Shown here: piece after piece, positions 43,166 through 53,058 of the stretch
Layout of the letters: each line of letters opens with the position of its first letter
How positions within the stretch are numbered: the stretch's first letter is position 1
NCBI RefSeq assembly: GCF_943193175.1
Contig: NZ_CALPDF010000013.1
Location: forward strand, 1-64,000
Direction of reading: 5' to 3'
Source: Neobacillus muris
Lineage (GTDB): Bacteria; Bacillota; Bacilli; Bacillales; Cytobacillaceae
Length of the DNA stretch: 64,000 bases
The notes under the pieces: model-generated
The model's database searches: none
Told to the model about the DNA's origin: nothing
The model's input: the letters and a program-made list of their open reading frames with translations, nothing else
Program-made: the position numbers and the translations under genes

Positions 43166-43990
43166 ATGGAAAGTTTACTGCACCAGCCAGAATGGCGGAT
43201 GATAGACCAGTCCTCTGTGGGTCCGCATTTTCAAGCGTTACAGTCATTCGGCATGGATGATACCTTATGTGCCTCCGTCGGGGCCGGCCAGGCACCGGCT
43301 ACTGCCCGCACATGGGTTCATCATAATACGATTGTACTGGGCATCCAGGATACGAAACTGCCATTTTTGCAGGATGGGCTGCAATTTTTAAAACGGGAAG
43401 GCTGGCAGCCGATTGTGAGGAATTCAGGCGGTCTGGCTGTTGTGCTGGATGAAGGGGTTCTTAATCTATCGTTAATTTTGCCGGAAGCCGAGAAAGGCAT
43501 CGATATTAACCGCGGGTATGACACCATGTGGCGGTTAATCCAAGAAATGTTTGCCGATTTTCCGCAGCCGATTGAGGCACGTGAAATTGTCGGATCGTAT
43601 TGTCCCGGGAGCTATGACCTCAGCATCGGCGGCAGGAAGTTTGCCGGCATTTCGCAGCGGCGGCTAAGAAAGGGCGTGGCGGTGCAAATCTATCTTTGTG
43701 TCAATGGCAGCGGCAGCCAACGGGCGGAATTGATAAGGGAATTTTACCGGCTCGCCAAACGGGAGCAGGAAACCAAATTTGATTATCCTGAAATCAAGCC
43801 CGAAGTGATGGCCTCCCTATCAGAGCTGCTCAATATGCAGCTTTCTGTCGGCGATGTCATGCTCCGGCTCTTGACCCAGCTGAAGCAAAACAGCGATCGG
43901 CTCTATGCTGGACAACTGAACGCGGTTGAACTGGAACTCCTGCCAGGCTATTATCAAAGAATCGTAGACCGGAATCAGAAATTTTTGTGA
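43166..43990 (+). CDS. lipL: octanoyl-[GcvH]:protein N-octanoyltransferase LipL
   Basis: This 274-residue amidotransferase moves octanoate from GcvH to the E2 proteins of oxo-acid dehydrogenases. The catalytic Cys146 lies in [10 protein letters not shown], and the lipoate-ligase fold residues [10 protein letters not shown] and the KFAGISQRR Lys are clear. ATG 43166 follows AAGGAG by eight bases. It lies downstream of pta, as ywfL does in B. subtilis, and ends at a terminator. Confidence 0.92.
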   Translation: MESLLHQPEWRMIDQSSVGPHFQALQSFGMDDTLCASVGAGQAPATARTWVHHNTIVLGIQDTKLPFLQDGLQFLKREGWQPIVRNSGGLAVVLDEGVLNLSLILPEAEKGIDINRGYDTMWRLIQEMFADFPQPIEAREIVGSYCPGSYDLSIGGRKFAGISQRRLRKGVAVQIYLCVNGSGSQRAELIREFYRLAKREQETKFDYPEIKPEVMASLSELLNMQLSVGDVMLRLLTQLKQNSDRLYAGQLNAVELELLPGYYQRIVDRNQKFL

Positions 43991-43999
43991 AGCAAAAAA

Positions 44000-44037
44000 C
44001 CGTAAATCCTGTTCATTCGGATTTACGGCTTTTTTTG
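44000..44037. terminator. terminator between lipL and rsfA
   Basis: CCGTAAATCC and GGATTTACGG pair around TGTTCATTC, with a T-run on the right and an A-run on the left, so it can serve both convergent genes. Confidence 0.9.
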
Positions 44038-44075
44038 GTAGGATGCTGTTTTGGTTCTCCTCTTGTCTCTGCCTG

Positions 44076-44828
44076 TTATTCTGCCACTTTTTCCAGGTTT
44101 CCGTTCCGGTCCATTTTGAATTTGGTGGCAGGTCTTTCTTCTTCCTCAAATAGGACCAGTTTGCGGGCACGGTTCATGATTTTCATTAAGGTCTCGTAAT
44201 CTTCCTGCATCGTTACGGAATTTTCCTCGAGGCTCTTCACCTTTTCACCTAGTTCTTCATTTTGCTTCTTTAAATCGGCGATTTCCCGCTTCAATCTTTC
44301 ATTCTCGGTTTTTAATACTTCATTTTGCAGATTGGAATGTTTAAAGTTTTCCAAGTAGGCAATCACGCTGTCTATGGTCATTCCCGATACGGCTGGGGCT
44401 GGGCGGTACACTTGTACGGCAGGCTGTACATAGGTTTCTTCCGCCATTTCGGCTGCCAGGCTGCCTGTTTCCATTTCTGCTGTTTCCATGGATTCTGGTG
44501 CCATTTCTGCTTGAATCGGCAATGCATCTAAATCGGACGCTTGCGGTACAGGCGGCTGATACAGCAGTTTTTTCTTTCCGCCCTGGTCTCTCCCTAGGAT
44601 TCTTTGCCTTTGTTTCCGCTGTTTTTTGGCCAATGCCAAGGCTTTTTCATATTGATGGCGGACAACGGCGTTCCATCTGAATCCGCAGGCCGCAGAGGTG
44701 CGATTGAGCTTGTCCCCTACTTCCTCAAATGCATTCAGCTGGGTGCTTCCTTCTCTGACATGGCGGAGGACCGTTTCAGCCAGAAGAAGATCGTTTTCTT
44801 CTGTCCATGCATCTTGACGAACTTTCAT
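44076..44828 (-). CDS. rsfA: RsfA family prespore transcription factor
   Basis: This 250-residue RsfA/YwfN-type regulator fine-tunes sigma-F dependent genes in the forespore of B. subtilis. The N-terminal Myb/SANT-like domain ([17 protein letters not shown]...[12 protein letters not shown], about 7-60) binds DNA. A basic linker and a long coiled coil (about 165-220, [19 protein letters not shown]) suggest dimerisation. ATG 44828 follows GGGAGATG. Position between lipL and ywfO matches B. subtilis. Confidence 0.88.
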   Translation of the reverse strand: MKVRQDAWTEENDLLLAETVLRHVREGSTQLNAFEEVGDKLNRTSAACGFRWNAVVRHQYEKALALAKKQRKQRQRILGRDQGGKKKLLYQPPVPQASDLDALPIQAEMAPESMETAEMETGSLAAEMAEETYVQPAVQVYRPAPAVSGMTIDSVIAYLENFKHSNLQNEVLKTENERLKREIADLKKQNEELGEKVKSLEENSVTMQEDYETLMKIMNRARKLVLFEEEERPATKFKMDRNGNLEKVAE

Positions 44829-45181
44829 TTTTTTCATCTCCCTAAACATAATTTCCGAATAAAAGGGCCAGAACTAAGTCTGACTAAATTTTTAAAAAGT
44901 TCTAGTCTTAGGATGGACAAGTTTTTTGGGCTTTATACCAAATTGTTAAAAGGATAATAGATTTTTTTATCCGCTGACCAAGGCTCGTGCGTGTTTCTTA
45001 TAGATTGCTAAAGATTGCAACTTGCATAACCTAATCAGAAACTGTAAAATACCTTAGGAGTTAAACGGCCGAAATCGTATGTAAACGGGCTGTTTTTTAA
45101 AATGAAGTTTTGGGTGAAAATCCACGAACCTAGTGGGATAAACTATGATAAATAGATTGAACGCAGAAAGGGTTGTACCAA
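44829..45181. other. intergenic region without an identified gene
   Basis: This 353-bp AT-rich gap lies between divergent rsfA and the DUF1450 gene. It contains imperfect hairpins: one near 44880-44912 (GACTA...TAGTC) and a terminator-like one near 45064-45100 (ACGGCCG...CGGGCTGT followed by six T). No upstream ORF explains the second, so a short RNA is possible but unproven. Confidence 0.45.
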
Positions 45182-45403
45182 ATGCCAAACGAATTTCGCG
45201 TTTGCGACGATTGTCAGGCGGTAAATTTAAAGACATTGATCCCTCGGTTGAAAGAAATCGATCCGGATGCTGAAATCAAAATCGGCTGCCAGTCTTACTG
45301 CGGACCTGGCCGGAAAAAGACCTTTGCCTTCGTGAATAACCGTCCTTTAGCCGCCCTGACGGAAGAAGAATTAATGGAAAAAATCAATAAAAAACTAAAA
45401 TAA
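45182..45403 (+). CDS. DUF1450 family protein
   Basis: This 73-residue cytoplasmic protein has two Cys pairs, CDDC near residue 9 and CQSYC near residue 38, in a thioredoxin-like/[2Fe-2S]-like pattern seen in the DUF1450 (YuzB-type) family. Function unknown. ATG 45182 is preceded by AGAAAGGG. It stands alone, followed by a terminator at 45446. Confidence 0.75.
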   Translation: MPNEFRVCDDCQAVNLKTLIPRLKEIDPDAEIKIGCQSYCGPGRKKTFAFVNNRPLAALTEEELMEKINKKLK

Positions 45404-45445
45404 GCAGACACGCCAGCCTAAACGTTCGGAACTGGCTGTCTAACG

Positions 45446-45482
45446 AATCACCTTCTGCTGCATCTAAAAGGTGATTTTTTCT
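45446..45482 (+). terminator. terminator of the DUF1450 gene
   Basis: A 9-bp stem AATCACCTT with AAGGTGATT is followed by a T-run. A preceding partial hairpin (CCAG...CTGG) lies at 45410-45440. Confidence 0.8.
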
Positions 45483-45678
45483 TTGTATCATAACGCTGGC
45501 CAGGGAGCTTCCGCTTTTCGAATTTGTCGAAAAATGCTGGGGAATTTTGCTGAACTGCAGGAGGATTTTGGGATATAATAGAAAAAAGTGCTTGTGATTA
45601 GCGAACGGTTTCGCAGAAGTTTTAATAGTGGAAACAAGAAGCCGATCGGCCGCGAGAGGAAAAGGAAGAGGGAACTGC

Positions 45679-46974
45679 ATGGATTATTCGGCGGAAAAAC
45701 TAAGCGAAGAGAAAGTATTTAAAGATCCGGTACATCGCTATGTCCATGTGCGGGACCGGGTGATCTGGGATTTAATCGGAACAAAGGAATTTCAGCGTTT
45801 GCGGCGGATCAAACAGCTGGGAACAACGTTTTTGACCTTCCATGGAGCAGAGCACAGCCGGTTTAGCCATTCTCTGGGCGTCTATGAAATTATTCGCAGG
45901 ATCATCGATGATGTATTTGCCGGCAGACCGGAATGGAATGATGGGGACCGTCTTCTTGCCTTGTGCGCAGCCCTGCTTCACGACCTGGGGCATGGCCCGT
46001 TTTCCCATGCGTTTGAAAAAGTCTTCGGTTTTGACCATGAAGACTTTACCAGGGCGATTATTTTAGGAAACACGGAAGTGAATCAAGTTTTGGCAAAGGT
46101 AGAGGCTGATTTTCCTAAACAAGTCGCTGAGGTGATTGCTAAAACCTCGGAAAAGAAACTGGTCGTCAGCCTGATTTCCAGCCAAATTGACGCTGACCGG
46201 ATGGATTATCTGCAGCGGGATGCCTATTTCACCGGGGTGAGCTACGGCCAGTTTGATATGGAGCGGATCCTGCGGGTCATGCGCCCGAGAGAGGACCAGT
46301 CCGTGATCAAAAAGAGCGGAATGCACGCGGTAGAGGATTATATCATGAGCCGGTATCAAATGTACTGGCAGGTCTATTTCCACCCGGTTTCCCGCAGCGC
46401 CGAGGTCATTTTAACGAAAATCCTGCACCGTGCGAAGCAGTTATTCAAGGAAAATTACACGTTTAAATACGAACTGGTTCATTTTATCTCATTGTTCCGT
46501 GAGCAAGTGACATTAGAAGACTATTTAAAATTGGATGAATCCGTGATTATGTACTATTTCCAAATCTGGCAGGAAGAGCAGGATCTTATTTTGAGCGACC
46601 TGTGCAAGCGGTTTGTCAATCGGAATTTGTTTAAATATGCGGAGTTTGACCCTGCCCGCGAATACAAAAAGCTGGCGCAATTGACCACGCTGTTTATGAA
46701 AGCGGGGATCGATCCTGATTACTACTTAGTTGTCGATTCCTCTTCCGATCTTCCGTATGATTTTTACCGGCCAGGAGAGGAAGAAGAGCGGCTGCCGATT
46801 CATCTGCTGATGGAGAACGGCGACCTCAGGGAGCTGTCCCGCGAATCGGAAATTGTTGATGCGATTTCAGGCAAAAGACGAACGGACCATAAGCTGTATT
46901 ACCCGGCTGAAGTAATCGAGGATGACTCGACGGAAGCGGAATGGAAAAGGCAGATCCGCAGCCTGTTAAACTAG
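45679..46974 (+). CDS. ywfO: HD-domain phosphohydrolase YwfO (dNTPase-like)
   Basis: This 431-residue HD-superfamily enzyme is related to SAMHD1-type dNTP triphosphohydrolases. Metal ligands are His in HSRFSHSLGVYE, His-Asp in ALLHDLGHGPFSHAFE, and Asp in SSQIDADRMDYLQRD. The YwfO group includes a dNTPase from Enterococcus, so hydrolysis of dNTPs is the best guess. ATG 45679 follows GGAAGAGGGAA. YwgA follows 35 bp later, as in B. subtilis. Confidence 0.9.
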   Translation: MDYSAEKLSEEKVFKDPVHRYVHVRDRVIWDLIGTKEFQRLRRIKQLGTTFLTFHGAEHSRFSHSLGVYEIIRRIIDDVFAGRPEWNDGDRLLALCAALLHDLGHGPFSHAFEKVFGFDHEDFTRAIILGNTEVNQVLAKVEADFPKQVAEVIAKTSEKKLVVSLISSQIDADRMDYLQRDAYFTGVSYGQFDMERILRVMRPREDQSVIKKSGMHAVEDYIMSRYQMYWQVYFHPVSRSAEVILTKILHRAKQLFKENYTFKYELVHFISLFREQVTLEDYLKLDESVIMYYFQIWQEEQDLILSDLCKRFVNRNLFKYAEFDPAREYKKLAQLTTLFMKAGIDPDYYLVVDSSSDLPYDFYRPGEEEERLPIHLLMENGDLRELSRESEIVDAISGKRRTDHKLYYPAEVIEDDSTEAEWKRQIRSLLN

Positions 46975-47008
46975 AGATTTGTGTAAATGGACGAGGAGAT
47001 GACGAACA

Positions 47009-47530
47009 TTGCTAAATGACCATGCGAAGCTGATGCAGGCAATCAGGGTGTCCGGAGAAATTGTCGGCAGAAAGAAGCTGCAGAAGATGATTTATATTGC
47101 GAAAAAAATAGATTTTCCGTTTCAGGACCGGTTCCAGTTTCATTTTTACGGCCCTTACTCAGAGGAATTGACGACCCGGGTCGAGGAGCTGTGCAATATG
47201 GGCTTTCTCAATGAGGTGAAGGAAAAAAAAGGCGGATATTTCCAATACCGCTATACGCTGACAGAGGAAGGCAAGGAGTTTTTAAGCCTGAATCAAGTGG
47301 AAATGCCCCATTTGGAGGACATTCTGACCGATATGAATGGCCAGAATGCTAGATTCCTTGAGCTTGTGTCTACGGTCTTGTATTTTGATAATCTTTCAAA
47401 GGAAGAAGTGGCCGACAAGGTGTTTACCTTAAAAAGCAGCCAGCGCTATACGCTAGAGGAAATTGACGAAGCCTATCAGTATATTGAGGCACTAAAAGGC
47501 AAGACAGCCGCCTCAGCCGAAGTGAACTAA
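47009..47530 (+). CDS. ywgA: YwgA family protein
   Basis: This 173-residue YwgA-family protein has an N-terminal winged-helix-like region (GRKKLQKMIYIAKKI) and a strongly conserved HFYGPYSEEL motif. The function is unknown; a nucleic-acid-binding role is only a guess. TTG start with GAGGAG about 11 bases upstream. It probably forms a transcript with ywfO and ends at a terminator. Confidence 0.85.
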   Translation: MLNDHAKLMQAIRVSGEIVGRKKLQKMIYIAKKIDFPFQDRFQFHFYGPYSEELTTRVEELCNMGFLNEVKEKKGGYFQYRYTLTEEGKEFLSLNQVEMPHLEDILTDMNGQNARFLELVSTVLYFDNLSKEEVADKVFTLKSSQRYTLEEIDEAYQYIEALKGKTAASAEVN

Positions 47531-47535
47531 CGAAT

Positions 47536-47569
47536 GCCAGGACCGAACATAGGGTCCGGCGTTTTTTTT
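47536..47569 (+). terminator. terminator of ywfO-ywgA
   Basis: GCCAGGACC and GGGTCCGGC pair around GAACATA, followed by eight T. Confidence 0.88.
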
Positions 47570-47661
47570 GGTATCTAAATGGAATAATTTGTTTGAATAT
47601 ACTACTTTTTCCTGAAATTTGGTATGATTTGACTAGGACTTTTACTTAGGGGGACTAAAAA

Positions 47662-47874
47662 ATGATTATTGGAGCAATCGCAGTTTGTATACCCATTGTG
47701 GCGATAGTAACAGCCCATTTTCAAAGTCAGGCAAAGATAAAGGCAGCGATGCTGAAGGATCAGCTGGAGCTGGAGCGAATTAAACAGCAGAACTTTATCA
47801 TGGAAACAGAGAAAATGAGACTGGAGCTTCAAAAAATGACGCTGGATCAGCCGAAGGATGAGTTTAAATTATAA
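47662..47874 (+). CDS. small membrane-anchored coiled-coil protein
   Basis: This 70-residue protein has one N-terminal hydrophobic helix (2-19), then a charged helix (22-62) with heptad-like spacing, consistent with a membrane anchor plus coiled coil. ATG follows AGGGGGAC. I do not recognise the family. It ends before a bidirectional terminator shared with the convergent tautomerase gene. Confidence 0.65.
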   Translation: MIIGAIAVCIPIVAIVTAHFQSQAKIKAAMLKDQLELERIKQQNFIMETEKMRLELQKMTLDQPKDEFKL

Positions 47875-47885
47875 GGAGATTTTTT

Positions 47886-47922
47886 AAAAGAGTGTGGACG
47901 AGTTGAAGTCCACACTCTTTTA
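47886..47922. terminator. bidirectional terminator
   Basis: A perfect stem AAAAGAGTGTGGAC with GTCCACACTCTTTT surrounds loop GAGTTGAA, between two convergent small genes. Confidence 0.92.
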
Positions 47923-47931
47923 TGGATGGGG

Positions 47932-48117
47932 CTATTGGTCGCTGGCTCTGACGCCGGCAACACCGTAATGGTTTTTGGACATTTCCTCAATAAACACGGT
48001 AACCTTTTCTTTCGGTGCACCGGTTGTTTCGCTGACAGCTTCGGTCACTTTTTCAACAAGTGCCCGCTTTTGGTCATCGGAACGGCCTTCCAGCATTTTG
48101 ACTGTTACATACGGCAT
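47932..48117 (-). CDS. ywhB: 4-oxalocrotonate tautomerase family protein YwhB
   Basis: This 61-residue tautomerase has the catalytic Pro exposed after removal of Met (MPYVTVKMLEGRS) and the typical Arg residues and ending. It forms hexamers in the family. The physiological substrate is unknown; 2-hydroxymuconate is the assay substrate. ATG 48117 follows AAGGAGG; a longer upstream frame has no ribosome site. Confidence 0.9.
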   Translation of the reverse strand: MPYVTVKMLEGRSDDQKRALVEKVTEAVSETTGAPKEKVTVFIEEMSKNHYGVAGVRASDQ

Positions 48118-48353
48118 ATCGGATTCCTCCTTATTTGTTTTGGCATAAGGCTGCGGGTGCCAATGCTGCTCTCGTGATCGTTCTCCAAGCCTTTGCTTTT
48201 CCTTTGTAGTGTTCCATAAAAGAGCGAAAAGTGCAACAATTGGCGGCACATATATTTTCTTTTTTATCAGGCAATCATGTATACTAAAAAGTAAAGCGCA
48301 GCCGCTGGGGGAGCCTGAAAAAAGACAGACCCGTTACAGGAAGGAGAAACCAA

Positions 48354-49004
48354 TTGGAACAATTTTTAGCTTATCCAATTAAATTGATTCCTTATGTCGC
48401 GATCACTTTGATATTTGCTTTTACGTTTCACGAATTTGCTCATGCCTTTGTGGCTTATAAATTTGGGGATACGACCGCTCAAAAGCAGGGGCGGCTTACG
48501 TTAAATCCAATCAAACATCTCGATCCGATTGGAACGATTTTAATTTTTATTGCTGGTTTTGGCTGGGCAAGACCGGTTCCAGTGAACCGGTTCTTTTTTA
48601 AAAAGCCAAGGCTTGCCGGGGTTTTGGTATCTGTTGCCGGACCGCTGTCCAATCTGATTTTGGCGTGCATTGGGTTTATGATTGGCTATGGATTCAATCG
48701 ATTCGGTGCCGGCACTTCCGATCATTTTATGGTGTTTATCAACATTTTCATTAATTTGAACATTGTTCTGTTCATTTTTAACTTGATCCCGCTGCCGCCT
48801 CTCGATGGCTATCGAATTATCGAAGATTTAATGCCCCATGACATACGGGCGAAAATGACCCAATATGAACAGTATGGGATGCTGATTTTTCTCATATTAG
48901 TCATTACCCCGCTGGACAATTACACGATTCAGCCGATTTTTAATATTGTCGTCCCATGGGTTGCGGGCGGATTAAGTGACTTTTTCTTCAGTTTGTTTTT
49001 TTAA
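48354..49004 (+). CDS. ywhC: site-2 protease family (M50) membrane metalloprotease YwhC
   Basis: This 216-residue integral membrane zinc protease has HEFAH (HExxH) in the first third and NLIPLPPLDGYRI (the N-P-x-D-G type second motif) later, with four to five membrane helices. It may act in regulated intramembrane proteolysis, but the substrate is unknown. TTG start behind GGAAGGAG. It precedes ywhD by 16 bp. Confidence 0.9.
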   Translation: MEQFLAYPIKLIPYVAITLIFAFTFHEFAHAFVAYKFGDTTAQKQGRLTLNPIKHLDPIGTILIFIAGFGWARPVPVNRFFFKKPRLAGVLVSVAGPLSNLILACIGFMIGYGFNRFGAGTSDHFMVFINIFINLNIVLFIFNLIPLPPLDGYRIIEDLMPHDIRAKMTQYEQYGMLIFLILVITPLDNYTIQPIFNIVVPWVAGGLSDFFFSLFF

Positions 49005-49020
49005 GGAGGTTTAAGCAGCA

Positions 49021-49533
49021 ATGGAGGAAAAAAAGAAAAAACTCGGATTTAATATTATCAAGCCGGAGGACCCGATGAAGGGCCATAAAGGCTATGGCGC
49101 GGGGGTCCTGAGCTTGGACAATATCTCGCCAGTGATCATCGATATTGAAGCGGGCGAGGCAGAAATTGATGTCGGGGCGATGCATGCCCGCAGTGCTGTT
49201 GAGAAAGGGATTAAGTTCCTGAAGAGCCAGGAAGAGGTTCCAAATGGGAAGCCGTATTGGCTTGTCTGGGTGACGATTGACCGCACCGAAGAGGGGCCGT
49301 ATTATGCTGGTGTGACAGCCTGCTATATGACAGTGGACCGTTCGATCCGCCGCGGCTACAAATCACTGCCGGAACATGTGAACCGCATGGATAAATCGCT
49401 GAAGCGCCATATTATCGTCGATCATATGGATGGAAAATCAAAGCGGATTTTAGCGGAGTTTTTGCGCAGCCACAATGAGGATCTTTGGAATAATTCCACG
49501 GATGAGCTGAAACAGGGACTGCTTGCGGAGTGA
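49021..49533 (+). CDS. ywhD: YwhD family protein
   Basis: This 170-residue soluble protein of the YwhD family is found in bacilli and its function is unknown. It has a conserved GFNIIKPEDPMKGHKGYG N-terminus. ATG behind AAGGAGG, likely in one transcript with ywhC. A long perfect terminator lies between it and convergent pbpG. Confidence 0.88.
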   Translation: MEEKKKKLGFNIIKPEDPMKGHKGYGAGVLSLDNISPVIIDIEAGEAEIDVGAMHARSAVEKGIKFLKSQEEVPNGKPYWLVWVTIDRTEEGPYYAGVTACYMTVDRSIRRGYKSLPEHVNRMDKSLKRHIIVDHMDGKSKRILAEFLRSHNEDLWNNSTDELKQGLLAE

Positions 49534-49630
49534 TATTTTTTCAAAAAAATAATTGAGCGCAATCGCTTGTAGTTTTATAAAAAAATGGTACGATATAAGC
49601 AGTGTGAAAGCACTGTAAAACTAGGACAGG

Positions 49631-49662
49631 AAAAGGCTCCGGGGAATTCCCCGGAGCCTTTT
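49631..49662. terminator. bidirectional terminator between ywhD and pbpG
   Basis: A perfect 14-bp stem AAAAGGCTCCGGGG with CCCCGGAGCCTTTT surrounds loop AATT. Confidence 0.95.
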
Positions 49663-49671
49663 CTATTTATA

Positions 49672-51744
49672 TTAGCTGCCCCATGGAAAAACCCGCTTGT
49701 ACCATGGGACCTTTCTTTCCTTCGCTGATTTGTCCTGTGGAGCTTCGTCGCGGTCATGGATGTGCTCGGTGCAATAATCGGCAGGCTCGGTTCCTTTTTC
49801 AAAATAGGTGAAGCGCTTGACCGGGCAATCCTTCGTTGCCAGTTTGCCGGTTGCCGGATCTACATAAACGCCGATGACTCCTTCCTTCGGCGGCTTGAAT
49901 GTTTTCACCGGCTTGCCGTCAAGGGCCTCCTCCATAAAATGCGCCCAGACGTTTTTCGCATAGGTTTTTTCGGCTGCCGCTTCAAAAGGCTTGCCAAGGT
50001 CATACCCTGCCCACACGGCGGTAACGAGCTGTGGTGAATAGCCAATCATCCAGCTGTCTGTTTCGGTGGAACCGGATTTGCCGGCATACGGCCTTGTCAA
50101 TGTATCGACCACCGTGCTGCCGGTTACCTTGGCATAGCCATTGAGTTTCGGGTCAAACACACCGGTCAGCATCTGTGTCATGACAAATGCCTTTGCCGGA
50201 TCCAGGACCTGCTCGGGCTCTTGCTTATTTTCAAAAATCACATTGCCGTTATAGTCTTCAACTCTTGTAATCAGGGTAGGTGTGACCTTTTTTCCGCCAT
50301 TGGCCAGCAGGCTGTAGGCGTTGGCCATCTCGATCACCCTGACGCCGGATGTGCCTAAGGCGAGCGACGGCACTTTTTCCATTTTGGTCGATAGTCCAAA
50401 TCTTTTCGCCGTGTCGATCAAGGTTTCTTCGCCCAGGAACAAGTGAGTTTTGACGGCAAAAATATTATCGGAAACGGCGAGTGCCTGAGCGAGGGTAATT
50501 TCCCCGTCGGCATATTTATTATTAAAATTATGCGGCGTATATTCGGCATTTCCATCGTCAAATTGGAAGGTCGTATATTCGCTCCGCATGGTCGACGATG
50601 GGGTGAAGCCATGCTCTAACGCCGCGTAGTAGAGCAGCGGCTTAATGGTGGATCCGGGCTGGCGGATGGCCTGAACAGCCCGGTTGAACGGGCTTTTTTC
50701 ATAATCCCGTCCCCCCACCATTGCCTTCACATTTCCGTTTTTCGGGTCCATGGCAACGAGCCCGATTTGGATTTCTGACGAATCGGAAACATATTTGTTT
50801 GCTTCAAGTTCGGCTGCCTCCTGCTGTTTCAAATTCAGGGTGGTGTAAACTTTTAAGCCGCCCAGTGCAATGGTGCGGTCATCTAAACCAAGCTGATTTT
50901 TCAGCGCATTTTTGACAGCATCCTGAAAATAAGGGGCAATTTTGGCCTTTTTAGTATCATGTTCCCCGTTTAATTGGAGTTTTTGGCTGGCGGCCTGTTC
51001 CGCTTTATGTTTTGAAATATAGCCGTTTGTGACCATGCTTTGCAAGATGATTTTCTGGCGGGACTTGGCATTTTCCATCGAACTGAGCGGAGAATAAATT
51101 CCTGGTCCCTTAGGGATTCCAGCCAGCATGCTGGCTTCACTGAGAGTCAGCTTGGAGGCTGATTTTCCAAAATAGTACTGGCTGGCTGCTTCCACGCCAT
51201 ATGTGCCGTTGCCGTAGTAGATGGTATTTAAATAGCCTTCTAGAATCTGTTTTTTTGTATAATTCATTTCCAGACGGATCGTATAAAACGCTTCGAGCAG
51301 CTTGCGCTTCCATGTTTTATCGTGTTCGAGAAATAGGTTCCGCGCGTACTGCTGGGTGATGGTGCTGGCCCCTTGGACCTTGGCCATTGCTTTAAGATCG
51401 GCAAGGATGGCCCCGGCGACACGTTTGTAATCAAAGCCGTGGTGGCTGAAAAAGTTTTTGTCCTCAATGGAAATGGTCGCATCGACCAGATCTGGAGAAA
51501 TATCTTCGAGCTTGGTCCAATAGCGTTTTTGGCCATTATTGGATTCGCCGACCAGTGTGCCGTCGTCGGCGAAAAACAGTGTCGACTGCGGAACAGCCAA
51601 CGGCGGCGCCCCGAGTATTTTGGCATAGCCGAGGATGCCCATGATGAGTATGAACATACAAATCATGCCAATCAAGCCGATGAAAAAAAGTGCACGCAAG
51701 TATTTAACGGTTTTCCGAAACCCGTGATTTGTCATGATTTCCAT
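49672..51744 (-). CDS. pbpG: class A penicillin-binding protein PbpG (PBP2d)
   Basis: This 690-residue bifunctional peptidoglycan synthase has a short cytoplasmic tail, one membrane helix (about 20-45), a GT51 glycosyltransferase domain (SIEDKNFFSHHGFD, GASTITQQ) and a transpeptidase domain (GSTIKPL with the active Ser, the SDN motif, KSGSTETD). PbpG is expressed in the forespore of B. subtilis for spore cortex or germ wall synthesis. ATG 51744 follows GGGAG; the TTG seven codons upstream lacks a site. The position beside ywhD and speE supports the identity. Confidence 0.93.
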   Translation of the reverse strand: MEIMTNHGFRKTVKYLRALFFIGLIGMICMFILIMGILGYAKILGAPPLAVPQSTLFFADDGTLVGESNNGQKRYWTKLEDISPDLVDATISIEDKNFFSHHGFDYKRVAGAILADLKAMAKVQGASTITQQYARNLFLEHDKTWKRKLLEAFYTIRLEMNYTKKQILEGYLNTIYYGNGTYGVEAASQYYFGKSASKLTLSEASMLAGIPKGPGIYSPLSSMENAKSRQKIILQSMVTNGYISKHKAEQAASQKLQLNGEHDTKKAKIAPYFQDAVKNALKNQLGLDDRTIALGGLKVYTTLNLKQQEAAELEANKYVSDSSEIQIGLVAMDPKNGNVKAMVGGRDYEKSPFNRAVQAIRQPGSTIKPLLYYAALEHGFTPSSTMRSEYTTFQFDDGNAEYTPHNFNNKYADGEITLAQALAVSDNIFAVKTHLFLGEETLIDTAKRFGLSTKMEKVPSLALGTSGVRVIEMANAYSLLANGGKKVTPTLITRVEDYNGNVIFENKQEPEQVLDPAKAFVMTQMLTGVFDPKLNGYAKVTGSTVVDTLTRPYAGKSGSTETDSWMIGYSPQLVTAVWAGYDLGKPFEAAAEKTYAKNVWAHFMEEALDGKPVKTFKPPKEGVIGVYVDPATGKLATKDCPVKRFTYFEKGTEPADYCTEHIHDRDEAPQDKSAKERKVPWYKRVFPWGS

Positions 51745-52227
51745 GCTGTTCTCCCGCCCCCTCAAGTCTGAATTTCCCAGTGCCGATTCTCAGCTGGCTT
51801 CGCCGATTTAGCGGCTGGTGATATTTGTAAAAACATAGATAGTAATAGTATTGAAAAAAGAGTGTAGTTTTAAACCTATTTAGGATAAAAATCAAATACT
51901 TCATAAATTTTGCTAGACTTTTTTGTGTGTTTGTAATTCAATAGTTTGGGTAGTATAAAAGAAAAGCGGAAGCGCCCTGGTCAGCGTCGTATGGCCTGGA
52001 GTACTCCAACTGAGATAAAGGAAACACGAAGAGCCCGGGGCGATTCGATGTTGACTTATCGTAGGGCGGAGTACGAAGGACTTTAGACGCTAGGGCGCTG
52101 GAGCTGGACAATTTTCGAAGTCTTATTTTTACTCTAGTTGTAAAGAAAAGCGGAAGCGCCATTGGTAATGCTCTTCGTGTTCAATGTTTCATGCAGTAAA
52201 ATTTACAATGAAAGAAGGAAGACGAAT
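51745..52227. other. intergenic region with MITE-like repeat
   Basis: This 483-bp gap lies between divergent pbpG and speE. It holds a dispersed element at 51958-52116 and a second partial copy at 52144-52164. No ORF with a ribosome site is present; promoters for both genes must lie here. Confidence 0.6.
51958..52164. repeat. MITE-like dispersed element plus truncated copy
   Basis: An element of about 160 bp starts AGAAAAGCGGAAGCGCCCTGG and ends GGCGCTGGAGCTGGACA. Its ends are complementary over GCGCC(C)/(G)GGCGC, so it can fold. The start motif recurs at 52144-52164. The internally deleted relative lies at 32.68 kb. Sequences of this type are common between genes of Bacillaceae. No transposase is encoded. 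Confidence 0.75.
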
Positions 52228-53058
52228 ATGGGTGGACTTTGGTTTACTGAAAAGCAGACCGAGAACTTTGGCATTACGATGAAAGTGAATCGTACCTTAC
52301 ATACAGAGCAAACAGAGTTTCAAAAGCTGGATATGGTAGAAACGGAAGAATGGGGCAATATGCTGCTGCTGGATGGCATGGTGATGACGTCTGTCAGGGA
52401 TGAATTTGTCTATCACGAAATGGTCGCCCACGTTCCATTGTTCACGCATCCGAACCCGGAGAATGTCCTGGTGGTCGGAGGCGGCGATGGCGGCGTTATC
52501 CGTGAAGTGCTCAAGCACCCCAACGTGAAGAAAGCAACTCTTGTCGATATTGATGGAAAGGTGATCGAGTACTCGAAGAAGTATCTGCCGGAGATTGCCG
52601 GCAAGCTCGATGATCCGCGTGTTGATGTCAGAGTCGATGACGGGTTCATGCATATCGCCAACAGCGACCAGGAGTATGACGTGATCATGGTGGATTCGAC
52701 AGAACCAGTCGGCCCGGCGGTGAATCTATTCACGAAAGGATTTTATGCCGGAATCGCTAAAGCCTTAAAAGATGATGGCTTGTTTGTAGCACAGTCCGAC
52801 AACCCATGGTTTAAAGCCGATTTAATCCGCAACGTCCAGCGCGATGTCCGTGAGATCTTCCCGATCACCCGCTTGTACCTGGCCAATATCCCAACCTATC
52901 CAAGCGGCCTATGGGCATTCACCATCGGATCCAAAAAATACGACCCGCTGGCAGCAGCCGATAACAGCTTCCACGAAATCGAAACCAAATACTACACCAA
53001 AGAACTACACAAAGCAGCATTCGTTCTGCCCAAATTTGTAGCAGACTTAGTGAAATAA
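52228..53058 (+). CDS. speE: spermidine synthase SpeE
   Basis: This 276-residue aminopropyltransferase makes spermidine from putrescine and decarboxylated SAM. It has [16 protein letters not shown] (binding), the acidic [13 protein letters not shown], and the catalytic [13 protein letters not shown] 52228 follows GAAAGAAGG. The agmatinase gene that provides putrescine follows after a REP element. Confidence 0.96.
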   Translation: MGGLWFTEKQTENFGITMKVNRTLHTEQTEFQKLDMVETEEWGNMLLLDGMVMTSVRDEFVYHEMVAHVPLFTHPNPENVLVVGGGDGGVIREVLKHPNVKKATLVDIDGKVIEYSKKYLPEIAGKLDDPRVDVRVDDGFMHIANSDQEYDVIMVDSTEPVGPAVNLFTKGFYAGIAKALKDDGLFVAQSDNPWFKADLIRNVQRDVREIFPITRLYLANIPTYPSGLWAFTIGSKKYDPLAAADNSFHEIETKYYTKELHKAAFVLPKFVADLVK

